A DNA stretch of 64,000 nt, from contig JALFSI010000025.1 in the NCBI GenBank assembly GCA_022779365.1, positions 1 through 64,000 of the forward strand, read 5' to 3'. Shown here piece by piece: positions 8,427-17,200 of this stretch (the first letter of the stretch is position 1; each line of letters begins with the position of its first letter). Source of the DNA: CAG-170 sp022779365 (lineage in GTDB: Bacteria > Bacillota > Clostridia > Oscillospirales > Oscillospiraceae). The notes beneath the pieces were generated by a model, which searched no databases, had not been told where the DNA came from, and worked only from the letters and a program-made list of their open reading frames with translations. The translations under genes and the position numbers were made by a program.

Positions 8427-9188
8427 TTATCTTCGATAACCGATGGCGCGGCTGATATTCTGCGCGGCAGTATCCAGCGCGGCGACGGACGGCAGCAGCC
8501 GCTCCTGCGGCAGCAGCCCCACGCAGCCCACGGCGTATGCCACGCGTCCGCTCACGTCCCGCACCGGGACGGACACCGACCGAAGCCCCAGCTTATACTC
8601 GCCGTTTTCCAGCGCGTAGCCCTGCCGGCGAATTTGCTCCAGCTCCGGCAGGAGCTGCTCGGCGCGCGTGAACGTGTTGGGCGTAAACGCCGTCAGCTCG
8701 TTCGTGCGCAGAATATGCCGCGTCTCCGACGCGGTCAGGTTCGCCAGAAACAGCTTCCCCTGCGACGTGCAGTGGATGGGCAGGCGCGCGCCGACCTCGG
8801 ACACGACGCGCAGGCTGTCGCGGCTCTCCTCCTCGGCGAGCGTGACGACCGCGCCGCGGTCGAGCACCGACAAAAACACCGACTCGCCCAGCACCCGGCA
8901 CGCCTCCTGCATATACGGGCGCGCGAGCGCGGCGATGTTCCACGCATTCGACACCGCGCTGCCGTATTCAAACAGCCGGATGCCCAGCCAGTAGCGCCCG
9001 TCGTTGCCCTGCTCGATCAGCCCGCCGGCACGCATAGTCGTGAGCAGCCCGTGGATGGTGCTCTTCGGCCAGCCGAGCTGCCGGTGCAGCTCCGTCAGCG
9101 CCATGGGATGCCCCGTTTCGGTCAGCAGGTCCAGCAGGCGCACCGCCTTTTCCACGGAATGGATCGTTTTCCCTTCTACCTCCGGCAT
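8427..9188 (-). CDS. IclR-family transcriptional regulator
   Basis: 253 residues with an N-terminal winged HTH (IHSVEKAVRLLDLL to STIHGLLTTM) and a C-terminal ligand-binding IclR domain (LARPYMQEACRVLGESVFLSVLDRG, HCTSQGKLFLA, RRQGYALENGE). The start at 9188 was chosen because AAGGGGG sits just upstream and the HTH begins shortly after; longer frames upstream lack this. It is divergent from the agmatine operon, so it is the likely local regulator. Known AgDI operons use a LuxR-type AguR, so an IclR partner is unusual. Confidence 0.9.
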   Translation of the reverse strand: MPEVEGKTIHSVEKAVRLLDLLTETGHPMALTELHRQLGWPKSTIHGLLTTMRAGGLIEQGNDGRYWLGIRLFEYGSAVSNAWNIAALARPYMQEACRVLGESVFLSVLDRGAVVTLAEEESRDSLRVVSEVGARLPIHCTSQGKLFLANLTASETRHILRTNELTAFTPNTFTRAEQLLPELEQIRRQGYALENGEYKLGLRSVSVPVRDVSGRVAYAVGCVGLLPQERLLPSVAALDTAAQNISRAIGYRR

Positions 9189-9219
9189 TTCCGCGCGCCC
9201 CCTTGTGTCCTTTTTTGTA

Positions 9220-9248
9220 AGTATAGCAAATTTTCTGCGGCTTCGCAA
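9220..9248 (-). promoter_or_regulatory. Promoter of the iclR-like gene
   Basis: Minus-strand -35 TTGCGA (9243-9248), 17-bp spacer, -10 TATACT (9220-9225), about 30 bp before the start codon. Confidence 0.55.
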
Positions 9249-9337
9249 GAAAAAGTTCGCCATCAGCGAAACGCATTCGCACAAATTCGCCCATCGCGCA
9301 CCGCAGGATAGTTTTGCGCGCATTTGGGCATAGTATC

Positions 9338-9507
9338 GCTGTATTTACTGAAAACTGATGAAAAGATTTCATGGCATGAAATCTTTTCATAGCCGCCGCA
9401 GCGGCGTAGTTTTCGTATGAGACGTCTTTTGAAGCCTAACCGCGCCTTGGCGCGGCTCTTACAGGCTTCAAAAGGGTTTCACGAAAATCAGAGATTTTCG
9501 TGAAACA
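9338..9507. repeat. Hairpin-array element flanked by an 8-bp direct repeat
   Basis: A 170-bp segment made almost entirely of inverted repeats: a perfect 16-bp arm pair (9358-9373 with 9375-9390, one base between), a small GC hairpin (9392-9405), a nested pair (9426-9437 with 9463-9474 enclosing 9440-9446 with 9449-9455), and a 13-bp pair (9477-9489 with 9493-9505). ATAGTATC occurs at 9330-9337 and 9508-9515, immediately outside, as expected for a target-site duplication. It may be a MITE-like insertion or a regulatory region of the agmatine operon. Confidence 0.65.
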
Positions 9508-9538
9508 ATAGTATCATGTGATGAAAGGACTTGCGATC

Positions 9539-10636
9539 ATGGCAAAACGTATTCTGGATTCCACGCCCGTCCGCGACGGCTATTTTATGCCGGCGGAGTT
9601 CGCGCCGCAGGACGGCGTGTTTATGATCTGGCCTGAGCGCCCGGACAACTGGCGAGACGGCGCAAAGCCCGCGCAGGCGGCGTTCTGCGCGGTGGCGGCG
9701 GCGATCGCGCAGTTTGAGCCGGTGACGATGCTCGTGTCGAACGCGCAGTTTGAAAACGCGCGGGCGCGGCTGCCGGAGGCGGTGCGCGTGGTGGAGTGCA
9801 CGACGGACGACGCGTGGGTGCGCGACTGCGGACCGACGTTCCTCATCGACGGCAAGGGCGGCCGCCGCGCCGCCGACTGGCGCTTTAACGCCTGGGGCGG
9901 GCTGTACGACGGGCTGTACTTCCCGTGGGCGAACGACGACCGCGTCGCGCAGAAAATTTGCGAGCTGACAAACACCGACTCCTACCGCACGGACGGCTTC
10001 GTCCTGGAGGGCGGCTCGATCCATGTGGACGGCGAGGGCACGGTGCTCACAACGGAGATGTGCCTGCTCTCGCCGGGGCGCAACCCCGACCTGGACAAGC
10101 ACGCCATCGAAAAAATGCTCTGCGCGTATCTCGGCTGCGAAAAGGTGCTGTGGCTGAAGGACGGCATCGACCCCGACGAGACGAACGGGCATATCGACGA
10201 CGTGGCGTGCTTCATCCGCCCCGGCGAGGTCGCGTGCATCTGGACGGACGACAAAAACCACCCGTTTTACGAGCAGGCGCGCGCGGCTTACGATGCGCTC
10301 ACGCGCATGACGGACGCGAAGGGGCGCGCGCTGAAGGTCCACAAGCTGTGCCTGACGAAAAAGCCGTGCCTGCTGCACGGCGCGGACACCATCGACCGCG
10401 TGGCGGGCAGCATCCCGCGCGAGAGCGGCGAGGTCGCCATCGCGTCGTATATGAATTTCCTGATCGTAAACGGCGGCGTGATCGTGCCGCAGTATGACGA
10501 TGAAAACGACGCGCTCGCGCTCTCGCAGGTGCAGGCGATGTTCCCGGAGCGCCGGGTCGTGGGTGTCGCCACGCGCGAGATCGCCTACGGCGGCGGCAAC
10601 ATCCACTGCATCACGCAGCAGCTCCCGCGCGCGTGA
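9539..10636 (+). CDS. aguA: Agmatine deiminase
   Basis: 365 residues of the peptidyl-arginine-deiminase-like fold. It hydrolyses agmatine to N-carbamoylputrescine and ammonia. Motifs include MIWPERPDNWR, DDAWVRDCGPTF, FNAWGG, EGGSIHVDGEGT, TNGHIDD, and the nucleophile Cys357 in GGGNIHC. The start at 9539 follows GAAAGGAC at good spacing; the upstream ATG at 9518 lacks an SD. First gene of the aguA-antiporter-ptcA operon. Next start is 10 bp downstream. Confidence 0.95.
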   Translation: MAKRILDSTPVRDGYFMPAEFAPQDGVFMIWPERPDNWRDGAKPAQAAFCAVAAAIAQFEPVTMLVSNAQFENARARLPEAVRVVECTTDDAWVRDCGPTFLIDGKGGRRAADWRFNAWGGLYDGLYFPWANDDRVAQKICELTNTDSYRTDGFVLEGGSIHVDGEGTVLTTEMCLLSPGRNPDLDKHAIEKMLCAYLGCEKVLWLKDGIDPDETNGHIDDVACFIRPGEVACIWTDDKNHPFYEQARAAYDALTRMTDAKGRALKVHKLCLTKKPCLLHGADTIDRVAGSIPRESGEVAIASYMNFLIVNGGVIVPQYDDENDALALSQVQAMFPERRVVGVATREIAYGGGNIHCITQQLPRA

Positions 10637-10645
10637 GGTAGGGCT

Positions 10646-12010
10646 ATGGAGAAAAAAGTCAGCTTTGTAAAATGCGTGCTGTTCACCATTTGCAGCGTGC
10701 TCGTGCTCGACTCGCTCGCCGCCGCGCCCGCGCGGTTCGGCACGCCCTCGCTCACGATGTGGGTGGTGATGGCGGTGCTCTTTTTCATACCGTATGGGCT
10801 GCTGTCGGCGGAGCTCGGCAGCACCTACCCCGACGACGGCGGCATCACCTCGTGGGTCACGCGCGCGTTCGGCGAGCATTTGGGCGTGCAGACCGGCTGG
10901 TTTTACTGGATCAACGTCGCGTTCTGGATGCCGGCGGTGTTCGTGACGTTCGCGTGGTGGCTGAGCTATTCGTTCTTCCCCGCCGCGCCGCCGCTGGTGA
11001 TGGCGGGCATCGCCGTGGCGATGTGCTGGGTGATCGTGGGCATCGGCATCCGCGGCGTGGAGCTGTCGGTGACGGTGACGGCGGTCGCGTCGTATGCGAA
11101 AATGGCGATCCTGCTGCTGTTCGGTGTGCTGGGCGCGGTGTATCTCGCAAAAAACGGCTCGGCGCACTCGTTCCGCCCGCAGGACCTCCTGATCGGCTCG
11201 TTCGGAGAGCTGTCGTCCGGCGTGGCGGTCATCGCGTACAACCTGCTGGGCTTTGAGCTGATCGGCTCGATCGGCAGCAAGATCGAAAACCCCGGCAAGA
11301 CCGTCCCGCGCATGACGATTCTGGCGGGCGTGGTCATCACGCTTTTATACCTGCTGGGCACGTTCGGGATGCTCGTTGCGCTGCAAGAAATCGACGAAAT
11401 GGACGGCTTTTACAACGCCCTCGCGGTGCTCTGCTCGGTGTTCGGGCGGGCGCAGAAGCCGGTTCTGGACGTGCTGGTCGTCATTTCGTGCCTGACACTG
11501 GTGTCGAATATGCTCTCGTGGACGCTCGGCGCGAACGAAAGTCTCATCGCGGCGGATCTCGACCGACGCTCGCGCTTTCTCGGCAGGCGCAGTGCCAAAT
11601 ACGGCACGGCGAAAAACCTGTACCTGCTCATGGGGCTTTTGTCCACGGTGCTGCTGCTGCTCAACTTCGCCTTCGGCTCGTCGGACGCGAACGCGGTGTT
11701 CTGGGACGTTTTGTCGTTCTCGTTCGTCATTTTCCTCATCCCGTACCTGTTTTTGTTTGCGGCGGCTGTGCGCCTGCGCTATAAAGACCCGCAGACGCCG
11801 CGCGTCTACCGCCTGCCAGGCGGCAGCTTCGGCGTGTGGCTGTGTGCGGGGCTGTGTACGCTGTGCGTGCTGACGGGCATCTTTTTCCTGTTTTTTGACG
11901 ACGCGCGCAGCGGCAACTACTTTGCCCTCGGCGTCAAGCTCGTCGGGACGCTCCTGTGCGTGCTGACCGGCGAATGGCTCTACCGCGAAAAACCGGCGAA
12001 AGCCGAATAA
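10646..12010 (+). CDS. APC-family permease, probable agmatine:putrescine antiporter
   Basis: 454 residues with about twelve transmembrane helices and APC-family features: an early SLAAAPARFG segment, EDG-like YPDDGGITSWV in the TM2 region, and GFELIGSIGSKIENPGKTVPR around TM6-7. Placement between agmatine deiminase and putrescine carbamoyltransferase matches the AguD antiporter position in Enterococcus-type operons, so exchange of agmatine for putrescine is the likely job. Substrate specificity is inferred from context only. Confidence 0.82.
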   Translation: MEKKVSFVKCVLFTICSVLVLDSLAAAPARFGTPSLTMWVVMAVLFFIPYGLLSAELGSTYPDDGGITSWVTRAFGEHLGVQTGWFYWINVAFWMPAVFVTFAWWLSYSFFPAAPPLVMAGIAVAMCWVIVGIGIRGVELSVTVTAVASYAKMAILLLFGVLGAVYLAKNGSAHSFRPQDLLIGSFGELSSGVAVIAYNLLGFELIGSIGSKIENPGKTVPRMTILAGVVITLLYLLGTFGMLVALQEIDEMDGFYNALAVLCSVFGRAQKPVLDVLVVISCLTLVSNMLSWTLGANESLIAADLDRRSRFLGRRSAKYGTAKNLYLLMGLLSTVLLLLNFAFGSSDANAVFWDVLSFSFVIFLIPYLFLFAAAVRLRYKDPQTPRVYRLPGGSFGVWLCAGLCTLCVLTGIFFLFFDDARSGNYFALGVKLVGTLLCVLTGEWLYREKPAKAE

Positions 12011-12024
12011 TTGGAGGCGTATTT

Positions 12025-13041
12025 ATGGCAAATAAACGTGATTTTATCACCACGCAGGACTTTACCCGGCAGGAGCTGCTGGACATCATCGACCTGTCGC
12101 TGCTGCTCAAAAAGTGCATCGCGCGGGGCTATTATCCGCCGCTGCTGAAAAACAAGACGCTCGGCATGATCTTTCAGCAGTCGTCCACGCGCACGCGCGT
12201 GTCGTTTGAGACGGCGATGGAGCAGCTCGGCGGGCACGCGCAGTACCTCGGTCCGGGCATGATCCAGCTCGGCGGGCACGAGACCATCGGCGACACGGGC
12301 AGGGTGCTGTCGTATCTTGTCGATGTGGTCATGGCGCGCGTGATCGAGCACAAAACGGTCGTGGAGCTGGCGCGCGCGTGCAGCGTGCCGGTGCTCAACG
12401 GAATGTCGGACTACAACCACCCCACGCAGGAGCTTGGCGACCTGTGCACGATCGTGGAGCACCTGCCCGCCGGCAAGCGGCTGGAGGACTGCAAGGTCGT
12501 GTTCGTGGGCGATGGGACGCAGGTGTGCGCGTCGCTCGGCATGATCTGCACCCATCTTGGGATGCACTTTGTGCATTACGGCCCGCAGGCGCACCAGCTC
12601 GGCGCGGACATTCGCGCCATCTGGGAGGAGAATTGCCGCGAGAGCGGCGGGAACTGGCAGTCAACCGACGACCGCGCGGCGGTGCGCGGTGCGGATTTCA
12701 TCTACACGGACGTGTGGTACGGGCTGTATGAAAACGAAATGCCCAAGGAAGAACGCGTGCGCGTGTTCCACGATTATCAGGTCAACCGCGAGCTGATGCA
12801 GCTCGGCAATCTCGGCTGCAAATTTCTGCACTGCCTGCCCGCCACGCGCGGCGAGGACGTGACCGACGAGGTCATCGACAGCGCCGCGTCGCTCTGCTGG
12901 GAGCAGGCGGGCAACCGCCTGACCGCCATGCGCGGTCTGCTGGTGTGGCTCACAAGGGATAAAAAAGCACCGCTCGCGGAAGAAACCGCGGCGGTGCAGG
13001 CGGAGCTGGAGCAGTTTTTGCAGAGCAAGGGATTGGCGTAA
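12025..13041 (+). CDS. ptcA: Putrescine carbamoyltransferase
   Basis: 338 residues of the OTC/ATC family. Carbamoyl-phosphate motif SSTRTRVSFE, then NGMSDYNHPTQELGDLC and HCLPATRGEDVTDEV. YTDVWYGLYE and a C-terminal helical extension are as in putrescine rather than ornithine enzymes. It phosphorolyses N-carbamoylputrescine to putrescine and carbamoyl phosphate. The start at 12025 has TTGGAGG upstream. No carbamate kinase follows, although one is normally needed to collect ATP. A terminator follows directly. Confidence 0.92.
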   Translation: MANKRDFITTQDFTRQELLDIIDLSLLLKKCIARGYYPPLLKNKTLGMIFQQSSTRTRVSFETAMEQLGGHAQYLGPGMIQLGGHETIGDTGRVLSYLVDVVMARVIEHKTVVELARACSVPVLNGMSDYNHPTQELGDLCTIVEHLPAGKRLEDCKVVFVGDGTQVCASLGMICTHLGMHFVHYGPQAHQLGADIRAIWEENCRESGGNWQSTDDRAAVRGADFIYTDVWYGLYENEMPKEERVRVFHDYQVNRELMQLGNLGCKFLHCLPATRGEDVTDEVIDSAASLCWEQAGNRLTAMRGLLVWLTRDKKAPLAEETAAVQAELEQFLQSKGLA

Positions 13042-13042
13042 G

Positions 13043-13074
13043 GCAAAAGCCCTCCCATTTGGGAGGGCTTTTGC
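13043..13074 (+). terminator. Terminator of the agmatine operon
   Basis: Perfect 14-bp stem (13043-13056 with 13061-13074) around ATTT, with A- and T-runs in the arms, so it could work on both strands. Confidence 0.85.
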
Positions 13075-13080
13075 CGCAGA

Positions 13081-13109
13081 TTGACAAAATCTGACGTGTC
13101 TGCTATGAT
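13081..13109 (+). promoter_or_regulatory. Promoter of the 27-residue peptide gene
   Basis: -35 TTGACA (13081-13086), 17-bp spacer, -10 TATGAT (13104-13109). The peptide start lies about 80 nt downstream. Confidence 0.75.
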
Positions 13110-13193
13110 AGGCGCAGGGCGTAAGCCCGGGTAGGGTATCACACACATACGGCGGGCGGTTGTGGCTACATCTCCGTAAAGGAGGTGAAGTCA

Positions 13194-13277
13194 ATGCCTA
13201 TTACATTAACGTTCCACATCCTCTGGATAACGGTAACGATTCGTGTAACAAGCAAAAACCGCCACTCCGACAAGTGA
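13194..13277 (+). CDS. 27-residue peptide, candidate type I toxin-like
   Basis: A tiny hydrophobic, strand-prone peptide (MPITLTFHILW then ITVTIRV) with a polar tail KNRHSDK. Support for expression: a near-consensus promoter at 13081, the very strong SD AAAGGAGGTGA at the right distance, and a terminator whose left arm encodes the KNRHS residues. A convergent promoter (13356-13383) would make antisense RNA over its 3' side. The shape recalls short Firmicute peptides with TFH..G..TI motifs, from memory only. Function unknown; the toxin role is inference. Confidence 0.55.
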   Translation: MPITLTFHILWITVTIRVTSKNRHSDK

Positions 13278-13285
13278 CGGTTTTT
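13254..13285 (+). terminator. Terminator overlapping the end of the peptide gene
   Basis: 13254-13266 pairs with 13273-13285 (one mismatch), ending TTTTT. The stop codon lies inside the right arm. Confidence 0.75.
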
Positions 13286-13354
13286 GCGGCTGTAAAGCCA
13301 ATATAAAGCCTATTCCTTGTTGAGTCACAACCGTTCGCTGTGATACCCTACTTT

Positions 13355-13386
13355 TATTATACGCACGCGGGCGGATTTGTCAAGGG
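13355..13386. repeat. 32-bp direct repeat, copy 1 (end side of the yafQ-dinJ module)
   Basis: Identical to 14010-14041. It lies just past the yafQ stop codon and contains a complete minus-strand promoter. Confidence 0.9.
13356..13383 (-). promoter_or_regulatory. Minus-strand promoter reading into the peptide gene (antisense)
   Basis: -35 TTGACA (13378-13383), 16-bp spacer, -10 TATAAT (13356-13361). Transcription would start near the right arm of the inverted repeat and run antisense to the peptide gene. Confidence 0.7.
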
Positions 13387-13394
13387 CTCGACCT

Positions 13395-13670
13395 TCAGAA
13401 CAAATCGCTGTGCGTGCCGGTGCGGGTGAGGTAGAGGATCAGGTCGCCGGCAGACAGCTCGTAGATCAGCAGCCAGTCTGGCGCGATATGGCACTCACGG
13501 CAGCCGGCATAATCGCCGGACAGGCTGTGGTCACGGTTTTTCTCCGGGAGGCTCCCGCCGTCAGCCAGCGTTTTGATCACGTTGGTCAGCAGAGAAAGAT
13601 CGTAGCCCCGGCGCTGCACCCGCTTGACGTCCTTTTGAAACTTACTGGTCGGGCGAACGTTGTATATCAT
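13395..13670 (-). CDS. YafQ/RelE-family mRNA interferase toxin
   Basis: 91 residues of the RelE/ParE fold. YafQ-like features are FQKDVKR near the start, then the block from CRECHIAPDWLLIYE to LTRTGTHSDLF with conserved His, Asp and terminal Phe. YafQ toxins cleave mRNA at the ribosome and are neutralised by DinJ. It overlaps the upstream antitoxin by 4 bp (ATGA), the usual arrangement. It appears intact. Target codons cannot be predicted. Confidence 0.93.
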   Translation of the reverse strand: MIYNVRPTSKFQKDVKRVQRRGYDLSLLTNVIKTLADGGSLPEKNRDHSLSGDYAGCRECHIAPDWLLIYELSAGDLILYLTRTGTHSDLF

Positions 13671-13942
13671 CGCAGCAGATCCTCCATCATGGCGTCAACG
13701 TCGGTGTAGGTTTTGCCGAGGGTGGGGTCGGCTTTCATACGCCGGACCTCCTGCAATGCCTCTTTGGTTTCGGCATTCGGAATTTCCGCGCCGATCTCGA
13801 ACGGGATGCGGTATTCCCGCACGGCTTTTTTCGCAAAGACGTTGAAGGCGGTGCTCATGGTCATGCCCATGTCTGCGCAAAATGCTTCAAACTGCCGTTT
13901 CAAATCGCTGTCCATGCGGATGTTGATGTTGGTGTTTGCCAT
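13667..13942 (-). CDS. DinJ/RelB-family antitoxin
   Basis: 91 residues with an N-terminal ribbon-helix-helix (NINIRMDSDLKRQFEAFCADMGMTMSTAFNVF) that would bind the operon operator. The C-terminal part, from PNAETKEAL, should wrap the toxin. SD AAAGGGGG precedes the start. The promoter lies in the upstream 32-bp repeat. RHH antitoxins normally autorepress, so that promoter, and possibly its copy beyond yafQ, may be bound by the complex. Confidence 0.93.
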   Translation of the reverse strand: MANTNINIRMDSDLKRQFEAFCADMGMTMSTAFNVFAKKAVREYRIPFEIGAEIPNAETKEALQEVRRMKADPTLGKTYTDVDAMMEDLLR

Positions 13943-14009
13943 TGTAACGACCCCCTTTCATGAGTAGCGTATGCGTTGTGCGTATTTTTATTGACGGTGT
14001 CATTACAAC

Positions 14010-14041
14010 TATTATACGCACGCGGGCGGATTTGTCAAGGG
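14010..14041. repeat. 32-bp direct repeat, copy 2 (promoter side of the yafQ-dinJ module)
   Basis: Exact match to 13355-13386, 655 bp away. The two copies bracket the toxin-antitoxin module. Confidence 0.9.
14011..14038 (-). promoter_or_regulatory. Promoter of the dinJ-yafQ operon
   Basis: Minus-strand -35 TTGACA (14033-14038), 16-bp spacer, -10 TATAAT (14011-14016). About 70 bp upstream of the antitoxin start. Confidence 0.75.
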
Positions 14042-14060
14042 GTGGCGGCATACACAGCGC

Positions 14061-14173
14061 CCTTGCCTCCCCCTTTGGGGGAGGTGTCCGAGCGCAGCGA
14101 GGACGGAGAGGGTGAATAATGAAGACCCTCTCAGTCAGCTTCGCTGACAGCTCTCCCAGAGGGTGAGCCAAGG
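14061..14173 (+). repeat. Family 1 MITE-like repeat, copy A
   Basis: 113 bp with imperfect terminal inverted repeats (CCTTGCCTCCCCC at the left, complement of CCTTGGCTCACCC at the right) and internal hairpins. The centre reads AATAATGAAGACCC, the junction discussed for the DUF559 element at 17647-18111. Confidence 0.85.
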
Positions 14174-14202
14174 CGTGGTGCAAGGGGGCGGGGCAAAAAA
14201 GA

Positions 14203-14226
14203 ATCCCGGGGCAAATGCCCCGGGAT
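14203..14226 (-). terminator. Terminator of the S-layer gene
   Basis: Perfect 11-bp stem (14203-14213 with 14216-14226). On the minus strand it is followed by TTCTTTTTT. Confidence 0.8.
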
Positions 14227-14268
14227 CTTTTGCTGGGTATTCAGGATGAGACGAATCTCAATGAAGAA

Positions 14269-17200
14269 TTAGTTAACGAAGGTGTACACAGCAGCCGTGC
14301 CGCCGTTACCCGGAGTCACAACAACAGTCCAGGAGTCAACGTTGGCATCGCTACCCTTGGTGACGAAGCGCAGGTCCGTGTCGTTGACATCAACGAAGTC
14401 AGCACCGAACTTCAGCTCGATGGTGGCAGCGCTGTTCGCTTCCAGACCAGCTTCCAGAACCTTCAGCAGTTCCTTCGCGGTGTAGTTGTAGGTCTTGCCA
14501 GTCACGGTGATGGTGTTCGCCGTGGTAGCGCCCAGACCAGCGATCGGGTCCTTGAAGGCAGTAGTGGTGTAAGCAGCATCCCAAGCGAGCTCGACGGTGA
14601 CGTCAGTGGTGACAACATAGGTCTGGTCAGCTTCCCACTGAGAAGCAGCGGTGAAGACCGTGCTGCCGAACAGGACGCGGTTGACATGCATGCCTTCGGG
14701 CAGGTTGGAGAAGGTAGTGCCTTCCCAAGTGTGACCGATGGTCTGGTCAGCGGAGGCGACAACACCCAGGACAGTAGCGCCAGCGGTGTCAACAGCCTTG
14801 TAAGCAGCCAGAGAAGCAGCGTTCACAACGGTGAACTTGTCGTCAGACTTGTAGACGTACAGCTTGTCGCCGTTCGCCAGGTCAGCGAAGTTGGCGTCCT
14901 TCAGAGCGTCGCCGTCGAGAGCGTAGGTGACAACGTCAGCGTCGCCGCCGTCGATGGCGACGGGGGTAGCCACGATGTAGTTGCCGGTCACATCAGCCTT
15001 GCCGGTAGCGGCAACGCCCTGCGCGATGTTAGTGCCGGTGAGAAGGTCTTCAACGGTGATCAGGCCATCGGGAGCAGTGGTGCCAGCAGGCGCCTTGTCA
15101 ACCACGAGGGAGATCTCGTTGGAGTCGCTGACATAGACCTCGTAGAAGCCGACAGCCATGTTCTTCAGAGCGTCCTTGTTGGCGGACTTGAAGGTGTAGG
15201 TAGCCTTGGTCAGCGTACCGGCAGCCTTATCCAGAGCATAGGCGTCAAATTCGATCGGGTACTTGCCATCGACCTTCTTGCCCGCGAAGCGGTCAGCGCC
15301 CGCGAAGAAGATGACGGTCTTCGTGCCGGAGACGGAGATGTCGTTGACATAGACAACATCGACCTTGTTGGTGTCCTTGTTGACGTGATACTGCACATCG
15401 CCGGTCATGGACGGGACCTTGTCATAGCCAACATAGGCGGTGTAGGTCGCGAACGGAGCGGACGTGCCGGCATCCTGCACAAGGATGAGGGTGTCGGTGG
15501 TCATCTGGAAGAGGACGCCGCTCTTCTTCACATAGGAAGAACCGTTGGTGAACTCAGCATCGTCCGCAGTCAGAACCGCGTTGTAAACGGTGTTGTCCCA
15601 GATGCCCTTGCCGTTCAGGCTCAGCTTGTAAGCACCATCGGTGGTGGTGTAAGCAAACAGAGTGTCATACAGCTTGGCAAGCGTGGTGTTGTTGGCGAAG
15701 ACAACGTTCAGGGCGCTGGTGCCCAGAGCGATGAGGTCGGTCGCCTTGAACTCCGTGTCAGCACCAGTGGTAGCGCCGTTGAAGAAGTCAGCATTGACAG
15801 TGACAGAGGTGATCTCGACGTCTTCCAGCTTGTCGCCGGCAACGGTGACGAGGTCAGCCTTGACGGTAGCCTTGCCCTTGATGGACTCGACCCACAGCGC
15901 GTCGATGACCGCGTAGTTCAGCGGAGCATAGTACTTCTCCATGCCGATGACGTTGCCATAGGCATCGAAGTAAGCGACCATGTCGTTGCCGAGGTCGGCA
16001 GCGTCGATGCCGTTGTAGAAGTACTTCGCAGCGATGTCGGAGAACTCGCCGTCCAGAGCGATCTGAGCGAACTTACCATCGACCTTCTTGATCTTGGTGA
16101 ACTCAGCGATCTTGGACTCGGCAACAGCAACAGTCTGCACGTCGCCGTTGGCAACGGTGACCAGAACCATGTCGTCCTTCGCAAACGCATCGGACTCGAA
16201 GGTCTTGGTAGCGGTAGTGCCAGCAGCAGTGAACTGCGTGCCGTTGTTCCACACACTCAGAGTGGTGGCAGCCTTGCGGGTGACATGATCCTTGGCGTCG
16301 CGCTTCTCGGTGACGACCTTGGTGACCTTAGCAAGGTAGGTGTTGATGAAGACGATGCGGTCCTCGAAGACCTCGGTCAGAACGCCCTGGCCGCCGATGT
16401 CGGTAGCAGTGGTGTTCTTGATGGTCATCTTCGTGCCAGCCTTCACGCCGTCTTCGTAGGAGGTCAGCTTGACGCCGTCCTCGTCGAAGTCGCAGTCGTT
16501 CAGGATGTCGCAGCCGGCGACAGCAACGGTGTAGGAAGCGAGAGCGCCCTCAACATAGGTGCCGATCTCGTCCTTGCCGAGCTTCCAGATGTGGCACGGA
16601 CGGCCAAAGGCGTCGTCCTTGTCGGTGAGCTTCTTCAGATCCCAGGACTCGTACAGGTAGCTGTCGTTTTCGATAGCGCCCGCAGTCGTCAGGACGTTCT
16701 TACGGCCGGAGGTCTTGATCTCCTGACCATAGGAGACGGTCTTCGCATTCAGAGCGTTGAGCATGATCTGCGCAGCAGCGTCACGGGTGAGCTCTGCATC
16801 GTAGTCATACTTCTTGCCCAGCACGTCGGTCAGACCGGCAGCGCGGGCGAGCTTCAGAACGTTGACCTTCCAGGACGTACCAACAAGGCCCTCTTCCTTA
16901 GCATCGTAGCCCAGGGTAACCAGGACCATCTTCAGGAACTGGATGCCGGTGAGCTTGCTTTCGGGAGCGTACTTGTTGTTGCCAACGCCGGAGATGATGC
17001 CCTGCTTCGCGCAGTACGCGATGTAGGAAACAGCCCAGTAATCCTTGGCAACATCCACAAAGGTGTTGGCGGGGTTGTACAGCTTGCTAATATCAGTGTC
17101 GCCATTGTCGAACATGGCAATGATCTTAGCAGCCTCGGAGCGCTTCAGGGTATCGTTGGGCTTGTAGGACGCGCCCTTACCATTCAGCACACCGATCGCG

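Larger units (their letters stand above)
13132..13350. repeat. Inverted repeats bracketing the small peptide gene
   Basis: 13132-13142 pairs with 13340-13350 (TAGGGTATCAC and its complement), and 13157-13164 pairs with 13326-13333 (CGGTTGTG). The unit looks like a cassette with interrupted terminal inverted repeats. The arms could also pair in a read-through RNA. Confidence 0.55.

Noticed and set aside
9488..11167. 559-codon minus-strand frame opposite aguA and the antiporter
   Set aside because: Arg/His-rich shadow translation; the plus-strand genes are unmistakable.
13194..13350. Long-range 5'-3' pairing of the peptide mRNA as in hok-type toxins
   Set aside because: The pairing arms exist in DNA, but the terminator at 13254-13285 should end the transcript before the right arm, so pairing would need read-through. 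Treated as cassette-end repeats instead.
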